From: Anaerocolumna sp047777345
Lineage (GTDB): Bacteria > Bacillota > Clostridia > Lachnospirales > Lachnospiraceae
Length of the DNA stretch: 64,000 nt
Assembly (NCBI GenBank): GCA_047777345.1
Contig: JBKEEJ010000001.1
Coordinates: forward strand, 310,001 to 374,000
Reading direction: 5' to 3'
Shown here: piece by piece, positions 18,717 to 27,424 of the stretch
Position numbering within the stretch: the stretch's first letter is position 1
Layout: each line of letters starts with the position of its first letter
Translations under genes and position numbers: made by a program
Notes under the pieces: generated by a model
Told to the model about the DNA's origin: nothing
The model's input: the letters and a program-made list of their open reading frames with translations, nothing else
Databases searched by the model: none

Positions 18717-18946
18717 CTGGGTTTGTTTCGTTTGGGATAAAAATCTTTCCGGAAACAAGAATTTAAAGTGTATGCTGCTTAAGAAGAAAGTGCCATTTAG
18801 GTGACGGTTTGTCAGTATTGCAATTATGCAGATTCATAAATTAATGCGTAATATGTCTAAAAAAGTAAATTGGACAACTAATATAAAATGGCAAAGAAAA
18901 ACCATTTTTTTTAGTTTAAATTCATTAATAATTACTGAAAAACACA
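18717..18946. other. Gene-free AT-rich gap before GH3 promoter
   Basis: No gene seen. A small hairpin AAAATGG/CCATTTT with an eight-T run (18885-18912) could end an unannotated short transcript, but nothing upstream supports one. Confidence 0.4.
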
Positions 18947-18975
18947 TTGAGGTTCATAATCAGATTTGCTAATAT
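18947..18975 (+). promoter_or_regulatory. Putative promoter of the GH3 gene
   Basis: TTGAGG, 17-base spacer, TAATAT. Directly downstream lies the near-palindrome TGTTCTATATAACA (18976-18989), placed where a repressor would cover the start of transcription. Confidence 0.5.
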
Positions 18976-18989
18976 TGTTCTATATAACA
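18976..18989. promoter_or_regulatory. Operator-like near-palindrome at the GH3 promoter (copy 2 of 14-mer)
   Basis: TGTTCTATATAACA abuts the predicted -10 box and is the exact reverse complement of 15823-15836. It does not match the catabolite (cre) consensus. Confidence 0.35.
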
Positions 18990-18997
18990 TAAATTGG

Positions 18998-19030
18998 TAT
19001 GAAATTGAAAAATTTATGAAATTGAAAAAT
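18998..19030 (+). repeat. Tandem duplication in GH3 leader
   Basis: TATGAAATTGAAAAAT occurs at 18998-19013 and again at 19015-19030, a 17-base period just before the GH3 ribosome binding site. Confidence 0.7.
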
Positions 19031-19058
19031 CAAAATTTCATTATAGGAGTGAAAAATT

Positions 19059-21308
19059 ATGGCATATGAAAAAATAGTCAAAGATGATTTTACAATCTGC
19101 CAGAATTATGGTGGAGAAACTCTTAGTTGCGGTAACAGTGTTCCCTTGATAGAAAAGGACGGATATGTATTTAAAGATCTGGAAGGTACCGGAAAGTTAC
19201 TCCCTTATGAGGATTGGAGATTGGATGATGAAACCAGGGCAAAAGATTTGGTTGAAAGATTAAGTTTGGAAGAAATGATTGGCTTAATGCTCCATTCTTC
19301 CCATCAGCAGATATCCGAACAGTCACAGCATACGTATAATGGAAAACCATTTGCAGAAAGCGGGGCAGAGCCCTGGGAATTAACCGATCAGCAAAAAGAA
19401 ATGCTGGAAAAAGACCATGTAAGACATTTTCTTGTAATGAATTATAAAGATGTGGAGAGTGCCGTAAAATGGAATAATAAAATCCATAGTTATGCGGAAA
19501 AGCTTCCCCATGGAATCCCGGTATGTATATCAAGTGACCCGAGAAACGGTGTGGGAGAGGGAGACCAGGAATTTAAAACCACCGGGCTTAAGGTGTCCAA
19601 ATGGCCGGAAGGAATAGGACTGGCCGCTACTTTTTCGGCGGATATATGCAATGAATATGCAAAAATGGTATCAAAGGAATACAGGGCACTGGGTATATCA
19701 ATGTCTTTAGGGCCTCAAATCGATTTGGCTACGGAGCCCCGTTGGTTTCGTGCAATGGATACTTTTGGTATTCATACAAAACTTACGACGGATATGGCAA
19801 GGGCATATTGCGACGGTATGCAAACGACAGAAGACTCAAAAGACGGATGGGGACAGGACAGTGTTATAACCGTTACAAAACATTGGCCGGGAGGCGGTAC
19901 AGGCGAGAGCGGCCGTGATGCTCATTACCCTTTTGGAAAGTATGCCATTTATCCGGGAAATAATTTTAATGAACATTTAAAACCATTTATAAACGGAGCT
20001 ATGAACCTTAACGGAAAAACAAAGAAGTCTGCAGCTATTATGCCCTATTATACGATTTCGTGGAATATAGATACAAAATACGGTGAAAACGTGGGAAATT
20101 CCTACAGTAAATACATAATCAAAGATTTACTTCGGGATAAATACGGATATGATGGGGTTATCTGCACAGATTGGGGCATAACGGATGATATGATGAAAAA
20201 AGTTGGGGACTTCTTTCCCGGCGGCAGATGTCATGGAGTGGAGAATTTAAGCATGCCCGAGCGTTTCTTAAAATTAATGGTAAACGGTGTAAATCAGTTT
20301 GGGGGCGTAGATAATATAGAACCGGTATTAGAGGCATACCATATGGGCTGCAGGGAATATGGCAGCGAAGTTATGAATCAGCTGATTAAAGACTCCGCAT
20401 ATAAAATCCTTCTAAATATGTTCAGGGTTGGATTATTTGAGAATCCATATCTGGATATGGAAAAGAGCTTGAAAACGGTAGGATGCAAAGAATTTACGGA
20501 TGCCGGTTATAGGGCACAGGTGGCATCGGTCGTAATGGTTAAGAATAAGGATAAGGTACTTCCGTTACAAAGAAAAATTAAAGTCTATGTGCCGAAACGC
20601 AATATTAAGGAATTTTATGGCTTCCTTAGATTTAAGACTGATCCGGTAAATAATCTTGCTCCGGTTTCAGAACAGACATTAAAAGAATATTTTGACCCGG
20701 TTGAAACTCCGGAAGAAGCTGATGCTGCCATTGTATTTGCTGACAGCCCAATCGGAAACAATGGATATAATCCAAAAGATTTGGAAAAGGGCGGAAACGG
20801 ATATGAACCGATAAGTCTGCAATATCGGCCATATACGGCAATCCATGCAAGAAAAGAAAGTATTGCGGGGGGAGATCCACGAGAGGAAAGTAATAACAGG
20901 ACTTATTATGGCAAAACAGCCATCACAGCCAATGAGTCAGATTTGGATAATGTGATTAAGACAAAAGAAAAAATGGGAAATAAACCGGTTATAGTATGTA
21001 TCCGTATGAAGAATCCGGCGGTTCTTTCGGAATTAGAGCCCTATGCTGATGCTATTTTAATCGACTTTGGAGTAGAAAAAAGAGCTCTTTTGGACATCAT
21101 AACGGGCCAATATGAACCTCAAGGATTGCTTCCCATAATACTTCCCAAAGATATGGAAACCGTGGAAAAACATTGCGAGGATTTGGGATTTGACATGGAA
21201 GCTTATACCGATACCCAGGGAAATACTTATAACTTTGGCTTTGGATTAAATTTCAGCGGCAGGATTCAAGACGGCAGGACAGATAAATATAATTATAGTT
21301 CATTGTAA
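19059..21308 (+). CDS. Glycoside hydrolase family 3 (beta-glycosidase)
   Basis: 749-residue cytoplasmic enzyme (no signal peptide) that would release terminal sugars from beta-linked oligosaccharides. The N-terminal GH3 barrel contains VTKHWPGGGTGESGRDAH and the nucleophile Asp371 in VICTDWGITDD. The C-terminal domain follows from about residue 490 (VASVVMVKNKDKVLPL) and ends with NFGFGLNFSG, matching the usual closing segment of the family. ATAGGAG precedes the ATG. Substrate specificity (glucoside, xyloside) cannot be read from sequence here. It leads a small patch containing fragments of a sugar transporter and an AraC regulator and an intact esterase, suggesting a former hemicellulose-oligosaccharide locus. 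Confidence 0.88.
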   Translation: MAYEKIVKDDFTICQNYGGETLSCGNSVPLIEKDGYVFKDLEGTGKLLPYEDWRLDDETRAKDLVERLSLEEMIGLMLHSSHQQISEQSQHTYNGKPFAESGAEPWELTDQQKEMLEKDHVRHFLVMNYKDVESAVKWNNKIHSYAEKLPHGIPVCISSDPRNGVGEGDQEFKTTGLKVSKWPEGIGLAATFSADICNEYAKMVSKEYRALGISMSLGPQIDLATEPRWFRAMDTFGIHTKLTTDMARAYCDGMQTTEDSKDGWGQDSVITVTKHWPGGGTGESGRDAHYPFGKYAIYPGNNFNEHLKPFINGAMNLNGKTKKSAAIMPYYTISWNIDTKYGENVGNSYSKYIIKDLLRDKYGYDGVICTDWGITDDMMKKVGDFFPGGRCHGVENLSMPERFLKLMVNGVNQFGGVDNIEPVLEAYHMGCREYGSEVMNQLIKDSAYKILLNMFRVGLFENPYLDMEKSLKTVGCKEFTDAGYRAQVASVVMVKNKDKVLPLQRKIKVYVPKRNIKEFYGFLRFKTDPVNNLAPVSEQTLKEYFDPVETPEEADAAIVFADSPIGNNGYNPKDLEKGGNGYEPISLQYRPYTAIHARKESIAGGDPREESNNRTYYGKTAITANESDLDNVIKTKEKMGNKPVIVCIRMKNPAVLSELEPYADAILIDFGVEKRALLDIITGQYEPQGLLPIILPKDMETVEKHCEDLGFDMEAYTDTQGNTYNFGFGLNFSGRIQDGRTDKYNYSSL

Positions 21309-21348
21309 AATGAAATGAACGGTGAAGATTTTGAAGCTGCAAAGATGA

Positions 21349-21945
21349 TCTGTAAAAAATAATAGGAGTGCAAGTAACAGTAAAATTGCCAGTGTATCAA
21401 AAAACGGTACCGTAAAAGGACTCAAAAAAGGTACTGCAACTATTACCGCTACAAGTAATGGAAGTAAATATACCTGCAAGGTTACCGTAAAAGCAGTATC
21501 CAAAAAGCAACTAGCAATCAATGCTTATAAAGAATTTTTACGAAAAAAATTTAAAGGGAATAAAGATTATGAATATTACCGTTTTGCTATTGATGACATG
21601 ACAGGGGACGGTATTCCGGAATTATTTGTCGGATCAAATTTTGGTACATATGGGGAATGGTATGCCTTATATACTTATAAGAACAATAAAGTGGTAAGCC
21701 TGTTTAAGATGAACGAGAATGAAGGAACCTATGCAGTATTATATAATAAAAAGAAACATTATTTTATTATTCAGGGACCGCCAACCCCTTCATGTTACTA
21801 TGTGGTATACCAGTATCAATCAGGTAAATTGAAAAAGATTTATGAATATGACGGATATAACGGTGATTATTCCAAATGTGAAAAGTATATAGAAAATGCC
21901 GTTTACCCGAATTATATTAAAATTACGGAAGAAAATCTGAAATAA
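21349..21945 (+). pseudogene. 5'-truncated secreted protein with half a Big2 (Ig-like) domain
   Basis: An open frame of about 198 codons runs from just after a stop at 21346 with no usable start codon at its head. The first ~45 residues are the second half of a bacterial Ig-like Big2 domain (KIASVSKNGTVKGLKKGT, then ATITAT), and the rest holds DDMTGDGIPELFVG, an acidic DxTGDGxPE motif common in surface proteins of Lachnospiraceae. The signal peptide and the start of the Big2 fold are missing, so a deletion seems to have joined it to the end of the GH3 gene. Translation from the internal ATG at 21598 would give 115 residues but has no good ribosome binding site. Confidence 0.65.
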
Positions 21946-21977
21946 ATTTAATTTTAGTAATTTAAATAGCTTCTCGG

Positions 21978-22025
21978 AAAGAGGACTTATAACTCATAAA
22001 AATGAAATATAAATCCTCTTTTTTA
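21978..22025 (+). terminator. Terminator after the Big2 remnant
   Basis: 14-base arms (21978-21991, 22008-22021) with one mismatch and a T-rich tail. Confidence 0.75.
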
Positions 22026-22026
22026 T

Positions 22027-22311
22027 TGGGATGCTTTTTCACAGCCACCTTTTTGTGTCGTTAAAAAATATGCATACCAAAATGGACCGGATACGATAAT
22101 TAATTTGACAGAATTAACACAGACGGTTAGATGCTTTTCAACAGGAAAAATTTATCATATAATAGTATTAGAGGAGAATTTGTAATTTCATATATATAAT
22201 TAATGATATAATGAAAGTGATATATGGTTGTGTTAATGAGTTGAATCAGATACGTTAAGATTATTGATATTTGAATTGTAATAATGCTAATAACTGCTGA
22301 ATAAACAATTC
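22027..22311. other. Gap before the AraC remnant
   Basis: AT-rich sequence with TTGACA at about 22107 but no good -10 box at 17 bases, and TATAAT-like boxes near 22160 and 22205. No gene seen. Confidence 0.4.
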
Positions 22312-22344
22312 ATGTTAAGCAAGATTTACAAGAGGGAAAGAATT

Positions 22345-22548
22345 ATGAGTGAGATTGTCGTAAAGCATGAGCTCTTTGAGTATATTGCAATGGAACCATT
22401 CAAACTGATAAATCTTGAAAATGAGGAAATAGACAGCAGCAGAATTCTAAACCACTGGCATAAAGAGTTGGAAATGGCTTATTATTACAATGGCGAAGCG
22501 ACTGAATTGGAAATGGCTTATTATTACAATGGCGAAGCGACTCATTAA
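22345..22548 (+). pseudogene. N-terminal fragment of an AraC-family regulator
   Basis: 67 codons starting at ATG 22345 after GAGGGAAAG. The sequence is the head of a cupin-type AraC sensor domain, with ILNHWHKELEMAYYYNG matching the HWHxELE stretch of that family. The piece ELEMAYYYNGEAT is then repeated in tandem and the frame stops two codons later. The rest of the cupin and the whole DNA-binding domain are absent; the following bases belong to a sugar transporter. It is therefore a deletion remnant. Confidence 0.7.
22465..22542 (+). repeat. 39-bp tandem duplication at the deletion junction
   Basis: Copies at 22465-22503 and 22504-22542 differ at one base (GAG versus GAA). The unit encodes ELEMAYYYNGEAT. 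Confidence 0.95.
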
Positions 22549-22843
22549 ACGGGGAAAAAGTGGAAGTGTTCGTTCAGAGGGACTTATTAACAGCTGTACG
22601 TCAGTTGGAATGAAGGTTGGTATTGGACTTGGTTCTGCGGTACTTTCCTGGATTCTTGCATTTGGTGGTTATGATGGAACAGCGGCAACGCAGACAGCTT
22701 CAGCAGTTGCCTCCATAAAGTTTTCATACGGTTATCTTGGCGCTATTTGTGCGGTTGTTTGCCTGGTGCTTATACTGCTCATTAATATAGATAAGAACAT
22801 AAAGGAAATTCAGAGTGACCTTCAGGCAAAAAGAATAAAATAG
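22544..22843 (+). pseudogene. C-terminal fragment of a GPH/MelB-type sugar:cation symporter
   Basis: About 99 codons holding the last two or three membrane helices of a glycoside-pentoside-hexuronide symporter: RSEGLINSCTSVGMKVG is followed by LGSAVLSWILAFGGYDG, a FSYGYLGAICAVV helix and a charged C-terminal tail. The first ~350 residues expected of this family are missing. An ATG in the duplicated AraC sequence (22490 or 22529) could give a short product but not a transporter. Confidence 0.75.
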
Positions 22844-22919
22844 AAAGGAACAGTTAACAAAAATAATTGAGATGTATACTGCTCTTTTATGATACTATAA
22901 TTATTTACAAGGTGATATT

Positions 22920-23804
22920 ATGTCAGAAACGAGTGATAGGATAAGAAAAAATTTCAAAGCAGCAGATGATGTAAGAGATGCAGGCTTAGAGACTCCCGAG
23001 TTTGTGGAGAGATTTGACAATATTTTATACGGTACAGATAAAAAGTGGCAGGTGCTTGATGTGTACCGCCCCAAAAATTTACCCAGCAGGAAACTTCCGG
23101 TAATTGTAAGTGTTCACGGCGGCGGATGGGTGTATGGTGACAAGGAACGATACCAGTTTTATTGTATGAGCCTTGTTAAGCATAATTTTGCAGTAGTTAA
23201 TTTTACATACAGACTTGCACCGGAATTTAAATATCCTGCACCTATTGAAGATACTAATTTAGTATTCCATTGGATATTTCAAAATGCCGAGAAATATGGT
23301 TTTGATACAGACCATATTTTTGCTGTCGGGGATTCAGCCGGTGCCCATTGTCTTGGGCTTTATACGGCAATCTGCACCAACGAAGAATATGCCGGCAAAT
23401 ATGATTTTAAAGTTCCGGAAGGTTTTGTACCTACCGCCATTGGCTTAAACTGTGGGGTGTATAAGATAGATTTAAACGGAGGTTCAGATGATTCAACAGC
23501 TAAGCTTATGGCAGACTATTTACCAAATGGAGGGTCACCGGAAGAAATTGATTTAATTTGTGTGACAAATCACATTACGGAAAAATATCCTCCAGTTACC
23601 TTTATGACCTGTACGGGAGATTTTTTGAAAGATCAAGCTCTTATTTTACTTAATAAATTAATGGAGAAAAAGATTCCTCATGAGTTTCATTTTTATGGAG
23701 ATTATAGAACGGAATTAGGTCATGTATTCAACCTGAACATAAAGTTAGAAGAAGCGGAAAAATGTAATAAGATTGAGTGCGATTTCTTTCACAGATATAT
23801 ATAG
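22920..23804 (+). CDS. Alpha/beta-hydrolase, HSL-type esterase
   Basis: 294-residue cytoplasmic esterase of the hormone-sensitive-lipase group. The oxyanion-hole motif is HGGGWVYGD, the nucleophile is Ser139 in GDSAGAH, and the probable acid and base are Asp234 (CTGDFLKDQ) and His268 (ELGHVF). Such enzymes beside glycosidases often remove acetyl groups from sugars, which fits the GH3 gene and the transporter remnant upstream, but the substrate is inference. An AAGGTGATATT site precedes the ATG. It appears intact although the neighbouring genes are decayed. Confidence 0.82.
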   Translation: MSETSDRIRKNFKAADDVRDAGLETPEFVERFDNILYGTDKKWQVLDVYRPKNLPSRKLPVIVSVHGGGWVYGDKERYQFYCMSLVKHNFAVVNFTYRLAPEFKYPAPIEDTNLVFHWIFQNAEKYGFDTDHIFAVGDSAGAHCLGLYTAICTNEEYAGKYDFKVPEGFVPTAIGLNCGVYKIDLNGGSDDSTAKLMADYLPNGGSPEEIDLICVTNHITEKYPPVTFMTCTGDFLKDQALILLNKLMEKKIPHEFHFYGDYRTELGHVFNLNIKLEEAEKCNKIECDFFHRYI

Positions 23805-23816
23805 TATTTTAAGGAG

Positions 23817-23857
23817 AGGTATTATTCATAACACGGCTATGAATAGTACCTTTTTTT
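23817..23857 (+). terminator. Terminator after the esterase gene
   Basis: 14-bp stem (23817-23830, 23838-23851), one G-U pair, 7-base loop, T7 tail. Confidence 0.92.
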
Positions 23858-24070
23858 ATTAAAATTTCAGCGTTAGGTTTAATCTGGCCTGATAAGTAAA
23901 AAGAAAAATTTAATTTTCCTGTTTTTATGATATAATGGTCATAAGATAATCAATACACAATCTTAAGCAATTTAAATATTGTCTGGTAAGGATGACGAAC
24001 TATTACTGACAGATTAAAATCTGTTTTCTTGAGACTTTCGTATATTTACAAGGGGAAAGAAGGATAAAAC

Positions 24071-24751
24071 ATGAGGATATTGTTCTGCAATATTGCATGG
24101 ATGGAGTATTACAAAGGAATTATACCCGGAACAGACAGACCAAGGGGTGGCGGCTCTTATGTAAAAAAGACTGGTGATGCCGTTGAGAAATATAATTTTA
24201 AACCGATATATTTAAATGAGGATAATGGTTATCCGGAAGGTGAGTATTGCCTGGGATATGTGGAAACAAAATCTGCCAATAAAAAAGCGGGTAATCAGCT
24301 AAGCATTGAAAAAATCGATGGCTGCGAACTGTTTAAGAATGAAAACGAAGTTAAGGATGTACTGGTGGTATATTGTGCTTTATATCCGGATGCTTTAGAA
24401 AAAGAAACCTATGTGGTTGGATGGTATAAACATGCTACTGTTTACAGATATTATAAGGAGCTTCCCATTAACTGTGGAGTGGAAGGAAAACCTTATGTGC
24501 AGCTTTACAATGCTATAGCAAAAAAGGAGGATTGTGTATTACTGCCAAGGCCGGCAAGGCGAAAGGCAAGTTTATGGCGGGTACCAAGGAAAGCCGGAGG
24601 CGTTTCCTACGGATTTGGACAATCCAATGTATGGTTTGCCCAGGGAGCTGACGAGAATGAGTATCTGAAGAATTTTCTTGAGAGAATCGCAAGGCAGGTA
24701 GAAGAATACTATGGGGAAAACTGGGTTGAATTAGATGTGAAATCATTGTAA
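24071..24751 (+). CDS. Uncharacterised 226-residue protein
   Basis: I do not recognise a named family. The protein is soluble, without signal peptide or membrane helix. It starts MRILFCNIAWMEYYKG and contains RPRGGGSYV, VVGWYKHATVYR and a late GFGQSNVWFA. My impression, unverified, is that the VVGWYK-ATVYR and GQSNVW modules recur in uncharacterised proteins, some linked to nucleases. Arg/Lys-rich ARRKASLWRVPRKAGG near residue 160 could contact nucleic acid. A GAAGGA site precedes the ATG. It is a single-gene unit between two terminators, so the neighbourhood gives no hint. Confidence 0.6.
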   Translation: MRILFCNIAWMEYYKGIIPGTDRPRGGGSYVKKTGDAVEKYNFKPIYLNEDNGYPEGEYCLGYVETKSANKKAGNQLSIEKIDGCELFKNENEVKDVLVVYCALYPDALEKETYVVGWYKHATVYRYYKELPINCGVEGKPYVQLYNAIAKKEDCVLLPRPARRKASLWRVPRKAGGVSYGFGQSNVWFAQGADENEYLKNFLERIARQVEEYYGENWVELDVKSL

Positions 24752-24756
24752 ATTAA

Positions 24757-24868
24757 GGGATTGTTGCATAATATATTTTGATGCTGAAGGGATGGCAACC
24801 TGTGTGAGAAAAAGACATGTTGCACAATTTCCGTACATAAACTTATATTATGCAACAGTTCCTTTTTT
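24757..24868 (+). terminator. Long-stem terminator with 68-base internal loop
   Basis: 19-base arms (24757-24775 and 24844-24862) pair fully (two G-U), followed by six T residues. The loop can form a smaller GCAAC/GTTGC hairpin. Its arm holds TGTTGCATAA, related to other hairpins in this window. Confidence 0.8.
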
Positions 24869-24929
24869 AAAGTTGGCTTTTCTTAAGTAAATTTAAGAAA
24901 AAAAGTACCTATTTCTTTAAAAATAAACC

Positions 24930-24958
24930 TCGAAAATAATTAGCCTATATGTTATAAT
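24930..24958 (+). promoter_or_regulatory. Putative promoter of the cdaA operon
   Basis: TCGAAA, 17-base spacer, TATAAT (24953-24958), about 90 bases before the first gene. Confidence 0.5.
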
Positions 24959-25047
24959 GTATGATAATACTGTGTAGAATACATTTATAGGCAGCTTTAG
25001 GGTAGTTACGATGTGGCAGGGATATTTGTTTATGCGGAGGTAATTAA

Positions 25048-25449
25048 ATGTTAAATAATAAAAAAATAAAAACTATGACAAAGCTTGCCCTGTACGAACA
25101 ATCGGATGGCAAAGAGGATTTAAGAATAAGCAAATACTATAAGACAGATTATGTACGGCTTCATGTTCTGAAAACGGCAGTGAGTGTTACAGTTGGATAT
25201 ATATTACTTCTGGTAATGATTGGAATGTATAAAGCGGAATATCTGATTAAAAATCTGGTAAAGTTGAATCTATTCCGTATTGGGCAATATATATTAGGAT
25301 TTTATATCATAATAATGGCAGTATACGTAACCGGCTCAATTATTGGCTATTCATTAAAGTACAGTAAATCCAGAAAAGATTTGTCTAAATATTATAAAGC
25401 TCTGAAGAAGCTAAATGACTTCTATCAGGATGAAAATGCGAACGGATAG
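25048..25449 (+). CDS. Uncharacterised small membrane protein, cdaA operon
   Basis: 133 residues. A polar head of about 50 residues is followed by two hydrophobic helices (about 51-70 and 82-108) and a basic tail with KYSKSRKDLSKYYKALKKL. No family is recognised. GGAGGTAAT precedes the ATG. It opens a tight run of genes (18-base gap to the next) leading to the diadenylate cyclase, so a role in c-di-AMP control or cell-envelope sensing is possible but only inferred from position. Confidence 0.72.
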   Translation: MLNNKKIKTMTKLALYEQSDGKEDLRISKYYKTDYVRLHVLKTAVSVTVGYILLLVMIGMYKAEYLIKNLVKLNLFRIGQYILGFYIIIMAVYVTGSIIGYSLKYSKSRKDLSKYYKALKKLNDFYQDENANG

Positions 25450-25466
25450 TTGGGAGGCAAAGTAAA

Positions 25467-26522
25467 ATGATGACTTTTTTAGTACTTCGTGCCAGGCTAC
25501 GTAAGCTGTATCAAAAGTATGAATTTTACATTAATACAGTAGTGAAATTTTTCATAGCTTTTGGCGTGTTTCAGATAATTAATTCGGCAATTGGTTATGA
25601 CGCCCGGTTAAAACGTATCCCCGTTGTTTTAATTTTATCCCTTTTAAGTGCTTTTACACCATCTGCCATATTGGTTTTACTGGCAGCCGTAATATCCTTG
25701 GTACATGTATATTATGCATCCAAAATATTATCAGTAATCGTCTTGCTAATAATTTTAATTATGTACTGCCTTTTTCTTCGGTTTACTCCGAAATTAGGGT
25801 ATGTGGTACTGGCGGTTCCGATACTCTATCTGATTAAAATACCCTATGTCATTCCCCTTGTGCTTGGCTTGTTTGCGACACCACTTGCTATTGTTCCTAC
25901 GGCATGTGGAATTATCCTGTATTATTTAATCGGGGTTATTCAGGAAGGTGCTGCCATGCAGGTAAATCTTAACATTGAAGATACGCTGCAGCTTTATACT
26001 TATGTTATCGACAGCTTAGTGGGCAATAAGCAGTTAATTATGGCAATTGTCATATTTTCTTTGATTATCCTTGTAACATATGGGGTCAGACGAAAGCAGT
26101 TTGACTATGCCCGTGAAATAGCAGTAGGAGCAGGTGTTCTTACCTGCATCCTGGGTTTTTTGTTCAGCGACTTAAAACTTGACATATCGGAGCAGATTGG
26201 AAGTATGATTCTGGGAACCATAATCTCAGGAGTGTTAGCTCTTATTATACAGTTTTTCCGCTTGACTCTTGATTATACTGCAGTTGAGCATGTACAGTTT
26301 GAAGACGATGATTATTATTATTATGTAAAGGCCGTACCAAAAATAAACGTAACGACACCAGAGGTTAATGTAAAGCGTTTTAATACACAAAAAATTGGCA
26401 AATCAGCCAAAGGAACCAACAGTAAAAATGAAAATGACGTTTTGACAGATGATGATTACGAAGATGTTTATGAGGAGTATAAAGACTATGATATTGGTGA
26501 CAAGGACAGCCCCAATAAGTAG
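25467..26522 (+). CDS. Uncharacterised polytopic membrane protein upstream of cdaA
   Basis: 351 residues with about eight to nine hydrophobic helices up to residue 270, then a cytosolic tail: a YYYYVKAVPKINVT stretch and a very acidic Asp/Glu/Tyr-rich end (about residues 325-351). The N-terminus MMTFLVLRARLRKLYQKYE is basic. I do not recognise a named transporter family. It is 23 bases before cdaA. The conserved-looking acidic tail may bind a partner. No catalytic motif was seen. Confidence 0.75.
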   Translation: MMTFLVLRARLRKLYQKYEFYINTVVKFFIAFGVFQIINSAIGYDARLKRIPVVLILSLLSAFTPSAILVLLAAVISLVHVYYASKILSVIVLLIILIMYCLFLRFTPKLGYVVLAVPILYLIKIPYVIPLVLGLFATPLAIVPTACGIILYYLIGVIQEGAAMQVNLNIEDTLQLYTYVIDSLVGNKQLIMAIVIFSLIILVTYGVRRKQFDYAREIAVGAGVLTCILGFLFSDLKLDISEQIGSMILGTIISGVLALIIQFFRLTLDYTAVEHVQFEDDDYYYYVKAVPKINVTTPEVNVKRFNTQKIGKSAKGTNSKNENDVLTDDDYEDVYEEYKDYDIGDKDSPNK

Positions 26523-26545
26523 TAGGTAAAGCAGGTGTATTAGTT

Positions 26546-27424
26546 ATGGAGACGATTATAAGTTTTTTTAAAGATTATGTAGCGACACTTTCACTACCCA
26601 GAATTGGAATTACGGATATTCTTGAAATTCTGCTTATTGCGTTTGCAATTTACAATGTCATTAACTGGGTAAAAAAGACAAGAGCCTGGATATTGGTAAA
26701 GGGCCTTATTGTGTTGCTGGTAGTATGGCTTATCGCCTCCATATTGAGATTAAATGTTATTTTATGGATATTTTACAAGGGGCTTAATGTGGGAATTATT
26801 GCGGTTATAATTATATTTCAGCCGGAATTTCGTAAAGCCTTGGAGCAGCTTGGGCAGAACAATCTGGTAACTCCTCTGTTTAATTTCAACGAAAACAAAG
26901 ACCGGGGCGAACGTTTTTCTGATGAAACATTAAAGGGAATCGTAAAAGCTACTTTTGACCTGGCTAAAAAGAAAACGGGAGCTTTGATTGTAATTGAAAA
27001 GGAAATTCCTCTTACCGAGTTCGAAAAAACAGGCATAGCCATAGATTCCTTAGTTAGCAGCCAATTGCTTATCAATATTTTTGAGCATAATACTCCGCTC
27101 CATGACGGAGCCGTTATTATTCGCGGTAATCGAATTGCGGCGGCAACCTGCTATTTGCCTTTATCTGACAACATGCATTTAAGCAAGGATTTGGGAACCA
27201 GGCACAGGGCAGGCATCGGTGTCAGTGAGGTAAGTGACAGCTTAACCATTATTGTTTCGGAAGAAACAGGCAAAGTTTCCATAGCAACCGGCGGGACCTT
27301 AATACGGAATGTGGACAGTAATTATCTGAAAAATAAAATTGCGGCACTTCAGAATAAATCAACGGAGGTAAAGAAAATCAAACTGTGGAAAGGAAGAGGA
27401 AAGAATGAAAGAAAGATTGACTAG
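26546..27424 (+). CDS. cdaA: Diadenylate cyclase CdaA
   Basis: 292-residue membrane-bound enzyme making cyclic di-AMP from two ATP. Three N-terminal helices (about residues 25-92) anchor the DAC domain, which has the two catalytic motifs DGA (187-189, in LHDGAVIIRG) and RHR (219-221, in GTRHRAGIGVSE). The messenger controls potassium and osmolyte transport and wall homeostasis in Firmicutes. Its 3' end overlaps cdaR by 20 bases, so the pair is probably co-translated as in other Firmicutes. The usual third gene, glmM, is absent here. Confidence 0.96.
   Translation: METIISFFKDYVATLSLPRIGITDILEILLIAFAIYNVINWVKKTRAWILVKGLIVLLVVWLIASILRLNVILWIFYKGLNVGIIAVIIIFQPEFRKALEQLGQNNLVTPLFNFNENKDRGERFSDETLKGIVKATFDLAKKKTGALIVIEKEIPLTEFEKTGIAIDSLVSSQLLINIFEHNTPLHDGAVIIRGNRIAAATCYLPLSDNMHLSKDLGTRHRAGIGVSEVSDSLTIIVSEETGKVSIATGGTLIRNVDSNYLKNKIAALQNKSTEVKKIKLWKGRGKNERKID

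Noticed and set aside
24757..24868. Complete MITE (112 bases with 19-bp inverted ends)
   Set aside because: No target-site duplication is visible and a T6 tail directly follows, so a terminator is the simpler call; the family resemblance is kept as a finding.
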